Part shown: positions 1 to 5,346 of the stretch, piece after piece | Numbering within the stretch: the first letter of the stretch is position 1 | How the letters are laid out: each line of letters opens with the position of its first letter | Source of the DNA: JBCCAG01 sp050330955 | Lineage (GTDB): Bacteria > Cyanobacteriota > Cyanobacteriia > CAKZMO01 | Assembly: GCA_050330955.1 (NCBI GenBank) | Contig: JBHJHJ010000013.1 | Coordinates: 1 to 5,383, forward strand | DNA length: 5,383 nt | Direction of reading: 5' to 3' | Position numbers and translations under genes: made by a program | Notes under the pieces: generated by a model | Seen by the model: only the letters and a program-made list of their open reading frames with translations | What the model was told of the DNA's origin: nothing | The model's database searches: none

Positions 1-131
1 CACCCTATTTTTATTTCGTCCAGCGGCAAAGCCTGATGTCAGCAGCCACAACGCCCGCAATTGAAAGATGCTGTTGGTCAATTGGGTGGTTCACCCCCCA
101 TGGCACTGATTGGCTACGCTTCGCAAGCACC
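1..131. other. Intergenic stretch, no gene recognised
   Basis: No supported gene lies here. A short open frame enters from the left edge and stops at 64 (tail reading SSHNARN). It could be the last codons of an upstream gene, but it is too short to identify. A weak 5-bp hairpin (GGGTG 84-88, CACCC 92-96) has no T-tract after it, so it is not called a terminator. The stretch leads directly into the repeat-rich region that follows. Confidence 0.4.
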
Positions 132-276
132 CGCGCGTAAACGGCGGGCTAATGAAAGACGTCCACTAAAGTGGACGCCGAAGGGAATTCAATTGCTAGA
201 ACGCCTTTTGAGTATGTCTTTAACCCGCTTTAGCGGGTGACCTCAACTAGCCCGCGCTTTTAGCTGCGGATGAGGT
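132..276. repeat. Composite palindromic repeat region (nested hairpins)
   Basis: Several inverted repeats are packed together. CGTCCACT (160-167) pairs with AGTGGACG (170-177) across a 2-nt centre. ACCCGCT (223-229) pairs with AGCGGGT (232-238). ACCTCA (240-245) pairs with TGAGGT (271-276) and encloses CCGC (252-255) and GCGG (266-269). GCGGGCTA (144-151) pairs with TAGCCCGC (248-255), which encloses the first two hairpins. This is the look of short non-coding, MITE-like or multicopy hairpin repeats in cyanobacterial intergenic DNA. The pairings are read directly. Membership of a named family is not claimed, and the outer limits are approximate. None of the hairpins is followed by a T-tract. 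Confidence 0.5.
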
Positions 277-369
277 AAAAGCGCCGCCCAGTCTCGGCGA
301 TCGTTTACGGGAGAGTGCTTAGGCTAATTGCCTGACAGATCTTATTTCTTAGCCAAAGCTTCTGGCGGT

Positions 370-453
370 GTAGGTTGCGGTTGAGCTTGCGAAACCCAAC
401 ATCGCTGAATTTCAACGGCATCGTTGGGTTTCCTTACGTCAACCACAACCTAC
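370..453. repeat. 84-bp MITE-like inverted repeat
   Basis: The outer arms 370-384 (GTAGGTTGCGGTTGA) and 439-453 (TCAACCACAACCTAC) are complementary at 14 of 15 positions. The inner arms GAAACCCAAC (391-400) and GTTGGGTTTC (423-432) are a perfect 10-bp inverted repeat. The whole can fold as one interrupted long stem. Small repeats with arms of the GTAGGTTG and GAAACCCAAC type are common and multicopy in cyanobacterial genomes, from general knowledge. No open frame in it looks like a gene. Whether it moves by borrowed transposase or is an old remnant cannot be told from a single copy. Confidence 0.65.
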
Positions 454-495
454 GAGGTTTGGTCATTTCAGGAGATGTGTCAGGCAGCCAGGTGT

Positions 496-726
496 TCAGG
501 TCTCACCGCTGCCCCACAAAGTGTCATCGACGACATGTAAAGTCCCACGGCTGCCTCCTGAAGTGCGATCGCTGCCCCCTCAAGTCTCGCCGCCGACACT
601 TTAACAGTCACCACTGACACCTCAAGTCTCGCCGCCGACAGGCAAAATGTCACCAGTGACCCCTGAAGTGCGATCGCTGACCTCTCAAGTCTCGCGGCTG
701 ACCTCTCAAGGGGCAAAGTAGGCCAA
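496..726. repeat. Tandem array of eleven 21-bp units
   Basis: The block divides without gaps into eleven degenerate 21-bp units starting at 496, 517, 538, 559, 580, 601, 622, 643, 664, 685 and 706. The most common unit start is TCAAGTCTCGCCGCCGAC, and the first and last units are the most diverged. The units at 559 and 664 carry the HIP1 octamer in their middle. Because 21 bp is seven codons, the minus strand reads as an open heptad-like peptide from a TTG at 716 to a stop at 480-482, with repeated LExSAAR-like units. No convincing start, ribosome binding site or codon evidence shows that this peptide is made. The array ends about 110 bp before gene 1 and could be a spacer, a protein-binding array or an expanding satellite. 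Confidence 0.8.
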
Positions 727-795
727 AACTCAGACTGCCGCTGCCTGCAGCGACATTTTTCTTCACAGCCTTCCGAATTCCGGTGAAGTAGGCCA
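716..795 (+). promoter_or_regulatory. 10-bp direct repeat in the gene 1 leader
   Basis: AAGTAGGCCA occurs at 716-725 and again, identical and in the same orientation, at 786-795. The repeat period is 70 bp, close to seven helical turns. The pair frames the leader of gene 1, the downstream copy lying 41 bp before the chosen ATG. This spacing would suit two operator half-sites bound on one DNA face, but function is inference only; the upstream copy overlaps the last 21-bp unit. No convincing sigma-70 promoter with both boxes could be picked out. Confidence 0.25.
739..760 (+). terminator. Weak terminator-like hairpin upstream of gene 1
   Basis: CGCTGC (739-744) pairs with GCAGCG (747-752) across a very tight 2-nt centre, or 5 bp with a 4-nt loop. 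A run of five T follows at 756-760, three bases after the stem. It could end transcription entering from the left or act as a leader attenuator for gene 1. The stem is short and the gap before the T-run is larger than usual, so this is a weak call. Confidence 0.25.
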
Positions 796-822
796 TATTG
801 TTCAAAGTGCAGCCCAACTACC

Positions 823-828
823 GAGGAG
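823..828 (+). promoter_or_regulatory. Ribosome binding site deciding the gene 1 start
   Basis: GAGGAG lies 8 bases before the ATG at 837. The longer alternative start, TTG at 798, has no comparable purine-rich site at a proper distance. The site therefore favours ATG 837 over the 13-residue N-terminal extension. Confidence 0.7.
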
Positions 829-836
829 TCAAGTTC

Positions 837-2216
837 ATGGCGTTGAACGTAGGCCGTTTCTTCCGCGCCTGTAACCCCAGCAAAACCCTCAACCTCACCT
901 CTCCCAGCGACAAGCCCTATTACATCGACTTTTCAGGGGTGCGGGGGAGCGACTTAGTGCGGGAGCTAAAGCGCACCATCACCCTGTCGGGGGACGAGCC
1001 CACCTGCCAGCTGTTCACCGGTCACATCGGCTGCGGCAAATCCACAGAGCTCTCCCGCCTGAAGCGAGACCTGGAAGCGGAAAGCTACCACGTGGTGTAC
1101 TTTGAATCCACGGACGACCTGGACATGGGGGATGTGGACATCAGCGATATCCTGCTGGCGATCGCCAAGCAGGTGAGCCGCAGCCTAGAAGATGCCCAGG
1201 TGAAGCTGGCCCCCAACCGCTTCCAGCGCCTGCTGCAGGGCACGGCGGACCTGCTCAACTCGGAGGTTACCGGCCTGCGGCTGAAGGTGCCGGAAGTGAG
1301 CGTGGCGGGCACTGGGGTAAAGATCCCCGATGAGGTGGGTTTTAGCGCTGAGGACGGCGCCTACTCCCTCTCCTTTGGCATCGGGCAGCTCACCACCAAG
1401 GCCAAAAACAGTAAGGACGTGCGATCGCTGCTGCGCCAGCACTTAGAGCCCCGCATCAACACCATCCTAGAGGTAATCAACACCGAGTTAATTGACGCAG
1501 CCAACCAGCAGCTGCGGGCGGCGGGCCGGGCCGGTCTGGCGGTGATTGTGGACAACCTGGACCGCATCGACAACAAGCTGAGGGTGCAGGACCGCCGCCA
1601 GCCCGAATACCTATTTGTGGACCGGGGGGACCAGCTCAAAAAGCTGCGCTGCCACGTGGTCTACACCATTCCCCTAGTGCTGTCGTTTTCTAACGAGAAC
1701 GAAAACCTTACCAACCGCTTTGGCAGCAGCCCCCAGGTACTGCCCATGGTGCGCACCCAAAACCGCAGCGGCGAGGCCTGCGAACCGGGAGTGCTGGCCC
1801 TACGGCAGATGATCTTAGCGCGGGCGTTCCCCGACCAGTCCCCCGAGCAGCGGCTGGCCCACCTTGGCGAAGTGTTCGACTCGGTTGAAACCCTAGACCG
1901 CCTCTGCATCGCCAGCGGGGGCCATGTGCGAAACTTGCTAGTATTGATTAACTACTGCCTCAAAAAGGCAGACCCGCCCTTCACCCAAGCACTGCTCGAC
2001 CAGGTGATTAGCCTGCGGCTGCACGACCTGGGGAAGGCGATCGAAGCCCAGGAGTGGGAGCTGCTGCGGGAGGTGCACCGCACAAAGGTGGTGCGGGGGG
2101 AGAGCGCCTACCAAACCCTGCTGCGGAGCCTGTTTGTGTTTGAATACCGGGATGCGGAGCAAACCTGGTTTGACCTCAACCCGGTGCTGCTAGCGGCGAA
2201 GGAGCTGCGAGGATGA
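837..2216 (+). CDS. P-loop ATPase (AAA/KAP-like), first gene of the NTPase pair
   Basis: The 459-residue protein is a cytoplasmic-looking ATPase of a type usually annotated in cyanobacteria as AAA family ATP-binding protein. Its exact family and substrate are not recognised. Walker A is GHIGCGKST at residues 62-70 (Lys68) and Walker B is VIVDNLDR at 236-243 (Asp239, Asp242), resembling the acidic NLDR/DDLDR signature of KAP and related P-loop NTPases. A hydrophobic strand, HVVYTIP (273-279), sits where a sensor-1 strand is expected. SGGHVRNLL (360-368) resembles a sensor-2/C-terminal helical motif. About 165 residues separate Walker A from Walker B, including a glycine- and beta-rich stretch; this long insert may be a family trait. 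No signal peptide or clear membrane helix is seen. ATG 837 is chosen because of the GAGGAG site; TTG 798 would add 13 residues. The gene overlaps gene 2 by 4 bp, so a shared mRNA and coupled translation are likely. ATPase confidence is high, biological role low. Confidence 0.88.
   Translation: MALNVGRFFRACNPSKTLNLTSPSDKPYYIDFSGVRGSDLVRELKRTITLSGDEPTCQLFTGHIGCGKSTELSRLKRDLEAESYHVVYFESTDDLDMGDVDISDILLAIAKQVSRSLEDAQVKLAPNRFQRLLQGTADLLNSEVTGLRLKVPEVSVAGTGVKIPDEVGFSAEDGAYSLSFGIGQLTTKAKNSKDVRSLLRQHLEPRINTILEVINTELIDAANQQLRAAGRAGLAVIVDNLDRIDNKLRVQDRRQPEYLFVDRGDQLKKLRCHVVYTIPLVLSFSNENENLTNRFGSSPQVLPMVRTQNRSGEACEPGVLALRQMILARAFPDQSPEQRLAHLGEVFDSVETLDRLCIASGGHVRNLLVLINYCLKKADPPFTQALLDQVISLRLHDLGKAIEAQEWELLREVHRTKVVRGESAYQTLLRSLFVFEYRDAEQTWFDLNPVLLAAKELRG
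2201..2216 (+). promoter_or_regulatory. ATGA overlap and ribosome binding site coupling genes 1 and 2
   Basis: The TGA stop of gene 1 (2214-2216) overlaps the ATG of gene 2 (2213-2215). GGAG at 2201-2204 lies 8 bases before that ATG, within the last codons of gene 1. This arrangement usually means termination-reinitiation coupling and fixed stoichiometry, which supports a joint function. Confidence 0.75.
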
Positions 2217-5200
2217 GCGAGGTACGGCCTGCCGAAATTGACGCCCATAACCAAGAGTCATTAGCGCAGCTCTGCCGACTGCTGTGGCTCTCCCAGGGGG
2301 AGTTTGAGCTGATTTTGGCGGTGTGCAACTCCACCAGTCATCGCCAAGCCCTGGTGGAACAGCTCCGGCAGCAGTGTTCAGTGTCGTTTCAAACCCTCAC
2401 CCTCAAGCCAGAGACCACGACCCTGTTCACCACAATCCAACAGCAGCTTACCCAGCCCTGGCCCGAAGCGCTGATGGTCTTCGGTCTGGAAGACGTGCAG
2501 GATTTAGAGCAGGTGCTCACCGCCACCAACCAAATTCGCGAGGAGTTTCGCCAGTTCACCTTTCCCCTGGTGATCTGGCTGCCGGATGACACCCTCAAAC
2601 CACTCATCCGCAAGGCCCCCGACTTCTATACCTGGGCCAACCCCGTGGCCTTCCAAACGCCCCCCGCCTTCTTCCTCACGTTTCTAGATGACCTAATCCA
2701 AGAGGTGTGGCACAACGTACTTAATTCCTGGGAGAGCCACTTCCTCAGCAGCCAAGAGCTGGGTCTGGTCCCCGGCTCTCCCCGCTGCCGCGAGCTAGAG
2801 GCCAGCCTGACGCTGCTAAAAGAGCGCAACATCGCCCTAGACCCAGCCCAAAGCGCGGCCCTTGAGTTTGTACGGGGGCGGGTATCGGACAATAACACCG
2901 AAGAGGCGCGGGAGCATTACGAGCGCAGTATTGACCAGTGGCGAAGCCTGCTGCACCAAAAGCGTCAAGCTCAAAATGGCCAAAGCGTTAATCAAAGTCA
3001 AAATGGCCAAAAACAAAACGGCCACAGCCTGACCCAAACCCAATGGCGGGAGTCCTTGGGCCATGTGCAGTTCTATCTGGGGCTGTGGTGGCGCAACCAG
3101 GCCGAGCGCGATCGCCGCCGGTTTACCCCCTGCTGTCAGCAGGCCTGCGAGTATTTCAAGGCGGCGGAGCAGACCTTTGAGGCGGCGGGACGGGAAGACC
3201 TGGCGGCGAAATACATCAACTACTGGGCCGAGTCGCTGTATTGCCTAGGGCGCTGGTCGGGGCTAGAGCAGGTGGCCACCCGGGCCGTAGCCCTGCACGA
3301 GGGGCAGCAAATTCCCTTTCGCGTGGCCCGCGCCAAGGGCTTTTTGGCGGAGGTGGCGCTTTGGCGTGGGGATGGGGCGACGGCCAGAGCTTTTGCCGAA
3401 GCGGCGCTGGCGCTAATTGAATCGGAGGCGGAGCTAGAGGCGCTCAAAAATACCGGAGGCAGCATTGACCTCTATAACTGGGTCAACAGCTTCCACCGCA
3501 GCGCCTACCTCTACTCACTGGGTAAGGCCCTGCTGCTGCTCGGCGAGGTAGACGGGGCGGTGGATACCCTGGAGCAGGCCTGCCGGGTGACCCAGCCCGA
3601 GTATGGCCCCTGGCTCTATGGCCGGATTTTAGAGGCGCTGCGCCAGGGCTATTTTGACCAAGGAGAATATTTCCGGGCCTTTGAAACCCGCCGCCGCAAG
3701 GACGCCATCGAAAGTCAGTTTAACTACCGGGCGTTTATCGGCGCGGCGCGGCTGCGGCCCAGGCACCAGTTGACCAATCCGGCGCTGCCGGCGCGGAAGT
3801 CGAAGGATGCGATCGCCACCTCGGGCCGAAAGCAGGATGTGGAGCGGCTGCTGAAGCGGTTGGTTCAGGTTGAGTCGGTGCTGACGATTGTCTATGGGCC
3901 GTCGGGGGTGGGGAAGAGTTCGCTGCTGGAGGCGGGGCTGATGCCGCTGCTGAAGCAGGAGCGGTTTGAGACGCGGCGGGTGGTGCCGGTGTATGTGCGG
4001 CGGTATCGCGATTGGGCGGGGGAGTTGACCTCCGTCGTTTGCCCCAAAGGGGAAGAGGACTTGGACGCCTTGGAGACCCCCCTCAATCCCCCCTTATTAA
4101 GGGGGGAAGCTCCAGTTCTCCCCCTAAATAAGGGGGAGTTAGAGGGGGTGAATCAGCCGGTTGAGCCCGTCCCCAACTCCTCCGAGAAAGAACCCACCCC
4201 CAACCCCTCCGAGGAGGGGAGGGTTTTTGGGGCGTTGCGCGATCGCACTCAGGATCGGCAGGTCATTGTGCTGATCTTTGACCAGTTTGAAGAGTTCTTC
4301 TTTGAGTTTGACCAGCCCGCCGATCGCCGTCCGTTTTACGACTTTTTGCGGGACTGCCTCAGTACGCCCTACATCAAGGTGGTGCTGTCCATGCGGGAGG
4401 ACTACATCCATCACCTGCTAGAGTGCGATCGCCTCACGGATTTGTCCATTATCGACAACAACATTCTGGATAAGAAGTGGCTCTACTACTTGGGCAACTT
4501 CACCCCCGAGGACACCAAGACGGTGATTACGGACCTGACGGACCCGACGCCCTATGCGCCGGAGGCGGCGCGGGTGGACCAGGTGGTGGAAGACTTGGCG
4601 GGGGTGGCAGGGGAGGTGCGCCCGATTGAGCTGCAGGTGGTGGGGGCGCAGCTTCAGGCGGAGCGGATCACCACGCCGGAGGCCTACCGCAACTGGGGGG
4701 ACCCTAGCCTGCCGACGAAGGAGCTGCTGGTGCAGAACTATTTGACGGATATTGTGCGGGAGTGCGGCCCGGAGGAGAACCAGCGGCTGGCGGATGTGGT
4801 GCTGTATTTGTTGACGGATGAGAAGGGCACCCGGCCACTGAAGACGGAGTCAGATTTGGCGGGGGACGCGCAGGCATTGAGCCAGGCCGAGGCGGGCCGA
4901 GAGGCGCTGGGGCTGGTGCTGCGGATTTTGACGCGATCGGGGCTGGTGATGGCGGTGCCGGAGCTGCCGGAGGACCGGTATCAGCTGGTGCACGATTATT
5001 TGGCAGCGTTTATTCGTTCGACGCAGCAGCCGGTGATGGCGCAGCTTGAGGAAGAGCGGCGGATGCGGCGGGAGGCGGAAGAGGGGCGGTTTGCGGAGCA
5101 GCGGCGTCGGTTGCGGCTGGCGCGGCGGGCTGTGGCGGGTTTGACGGCGGTGAGTTTGGTGGCAATCGGGGGTGGGGCTGTTGCTTGGGTGCAGCGGCAG

Positions 5201-5329
5201 CGGGCAGTTCGGGGGGAGGTGAATGCGCAGTTTGTGTCTGAAAGCCTGAAGATGGTGTCGTTGGTAGATTCGGGGCAAGGTCAGAATGACCTTGCCCCGA
5301 AAAAGTGGACACTCCAGAAGAGAGGATAA
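2213..5329 (+). CDS. nSTAND1-type STAND NTPase with TPR-like region and membrane helix; 3' end cut by an IS
   Basis: The 1038-residue protein has four parts. Residues about 15-170 form an alpha/beta domain without a Walker A motif (PEALMVFGLED 84-94, PLVIWLPDD 118-126, APDFYTW 135-141), probably an inactive P-loop-like domain. Residues about 185-520 are helical and TPR-like, interrupted by a polar QNG-repeat linker (254-271). The NTPase module has Walker A GPSGVGKSS (562-570), Walker B VLIFDQFEEFF (686-696), a sensor-like LSMREDY (725-731) and the YQLVHDYLA motif (923-931) usual after the winged-helix region of nSTAND1 proteins. A charged coiled coil (about 941-970) then leads into one membrane helix (973-993). 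STAND proteins are ATP-driven switches in signalling, including antiviral and programmed-death systems. Residues 622-675 are a low-complexity insert made of repeat DNA. The last 14 codons lie inside an IS3-like element, and WD40 repeats expected in many relatives are absent. It is probably a truncated allele; activity is uncertain. Confidence 0.85.
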   Translation: MSEVRPAEIDAHNQESLAQLCRLLWLSQGEFELILAVCNSTSHRQALVEQLRQQCSVSFQTLTLKPETTTLFTTIQQQLTQPWPEALMVFGLEDVQDLEQVLTATNQIREEFRQFTFPLVIWLPDDTLKPLIRKAPDFYTWANPVAFQTPPAFFLTFLDDLIQEVWHNVLNSWESHFLSSQELGLVPGSPRCRELEASLTLLKERNIALDPAQSAALEFVRGRVSDNNTEEAREHYERSIDQWRSLLHQKRQAQNGQSVNQSQNGQKQNGHSLTQTQWRESLGHVQFYLGLWWRNQAERDRRRFTPCCQQACEYFKAAEQTFEAAGREDLAAKYINYWAESLYCLGRWSGLEQVATRAVALHEGQQIPFRVARAKGFLAEVALWRGDGATARAFAEAALALIESEAELEALKNTGGSIDLYNWVNSFHRSAYLYSLGKALLLLGEVDGAVDTLEQACRVTQPEYGPWLYGRILEALRQGYFDQGEYFRAFETRRRKDAIESQFNYRAFIGAARLRPRHQLTNPALPARKSKDAIATSGRKQDVERLLKRLVQVESVLTIVYGPSGVGKSSLLEAGLMPLLKQERFETRRVVPVYVRRYRDWAGELTSVVCPKGEEDLDALETPLNPPLLRGEAPVLPLNKGELEGVNQPVEPVPNSSEKEPTPNPSEEGRVFGALRDRTQDRQVIVLIFDQFEEFFFEFDQPADRRPFYDFLRDCLSTPYIKVVLSMREDYIHHLLECDRLTDLSIIDNNILDKKWLYYLGNFTPEDTKTVITDLTDPTPYAPEAARVDQVVEDLAGVAGEVRPIELQVVGAQLQAERITTPEAYRNWGDPSLPTKELLVQNYLTDIVRECGPEENQRLADVVLYLLTDEKGTRPLKTESDLAGDAQALSQAEAGREALGLVLRILTRSGLVMAVPELPEDRYQLVHDYLAAFIRSTQQPVMAQLEEERRMRREAEEGRFAEQRRRLRLARRAVAGLTAVSLVAIGGGAVAWVQRQRAVRGEVNAQFVSESLKMVSLVDSGQGQNDLAPKKWTLQKRG
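2971..3025 (+). repeat. Short in-frame QNG-coding repeats
   Basis: TCAAAATGGCCAAA occurs at 2971-2984 and again, identical, at 2998-3011. A diverged third copy, CAAAACGGCCAC, follows at 3014-3025. They encode QNGQ, QNGQ and QNGH, giving a polar flexible linker (residues 254-271) inside the helical region of gene 2. Replication slippage is the likely origin. A disordered insertion between two helical repeats is the simplest reading. Confidence 0.6.
4076..4149. repeat. Palindromic repeat element 1, in frame inside gene 2
   Basis: This 74-bp C/G-rich element contains two hairpins. CCCCCCTTA (4088-4096) pairs with TAAGGGGGG (4098-4106), and CTCCCCCT (4118-4125) pairs with AGGGGGAG (4131-4138). 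Its ends, ACCCCCCTC (4076-4084) and GAGGGGGT (4142-4149), are inverted repeats differing by one C. It encodes residues 622-646 (TPLNPPLLRGE...LNKGELEGV) without breaking the frame. Peptides such as NPPLLRG and LNKGELEGV are familiar translated signatures of multicopy cyanobacterial palindromic repeats, so this is read as an inserted mobile-type repeat and not a native part of the NTPase fold. Confidence 0.75.
4171..4234. repeat. Palindromic repeat element 2, in frame inside gene 2
   Basis: A second C-then-G-rich repeat follows 21 bp after the first. CCCCTCC (4204-4210) pairs with GGAGGGG (4213-4219) across GA, and the stem can extend with the outer CCCC/GGGG runs (4197-4201 and 4229-4232). 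It encodes PTPNPSEEGR-like peptide (about residues 655-674). The TPNPSEEG-type signature also belongs to a common cyanobacterial intergenic/intragenic repeat, different from element 1. Edges are approximate. Confidence 0.6.
5269..5301. repeat. Perfect 15-bp inverted repeat with 3-bp centre at the IS boundary
   Basis: TTCGGGGCAAGGTCA (5269-5283) and TGACCTTGCCCCGAA (5287-5301) are exact reverse complements separated by GAA. The right arm is the presumed outer terminus of the IS. The left arm has the sequence and orientation expected of the opposite (right) end of the same element, ending in CA. Upstream of 5269 the likeness to the IS end stops and the STAND reading continues. It is not followed by a T-tract on either strand, so a terminator is unlikely. 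Confidence 0.85.
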
Positions 5330-5331
5330 AC

Positions 5332-5337
5332 AAGGAG
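5332..5337 (+). promoter_or_regulatory. Ribosome binding site of the IS OrfA
   Basis: AAGGAG ends 9 bases before the ATG at 5347. It lies just after the new stop of gene 2 (TAA, 5327-5329), so host-operon transcripts reading into the IS could be translated for transposase. Confidence 0.7.
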
Positions 5338-5346
5338 AATGTTCAC

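Noticed and set aside
375..617. Plus-strand 80-codon open frame
   Set aside because: It starts inside the MITE-like repeat and runs through the 21-bp array. It shows no ribosome binding site and its peptide is translated repeat.
480..716. Minus-strand 78-codon open frame with heptad-like repeats
   Set aside because: It begins with TTG without a ribosome binding site. Its open frame is fully explained by the 21-bp repeat period, and the peptide is no more than the translated array.
496..726. CRISPR array
   Set aside because: The 21-bp units follow one another directly with no unique spacers, and the units themselves vary too much.
798..836. TTG start giving gene 1 a 13-residue extension
   Set aside because: No ribosome binding site suits it, whereas ATG 837 has GAGGAG 8 bases upstream.
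5269..5301. Intrinsic terminator for gene 2
   Set aside because: The stem is perfect, but A residues follow it on the plus strand and no T-run follows on the minus strand. It also lies inside the open frame and coincides with the IS terminus.
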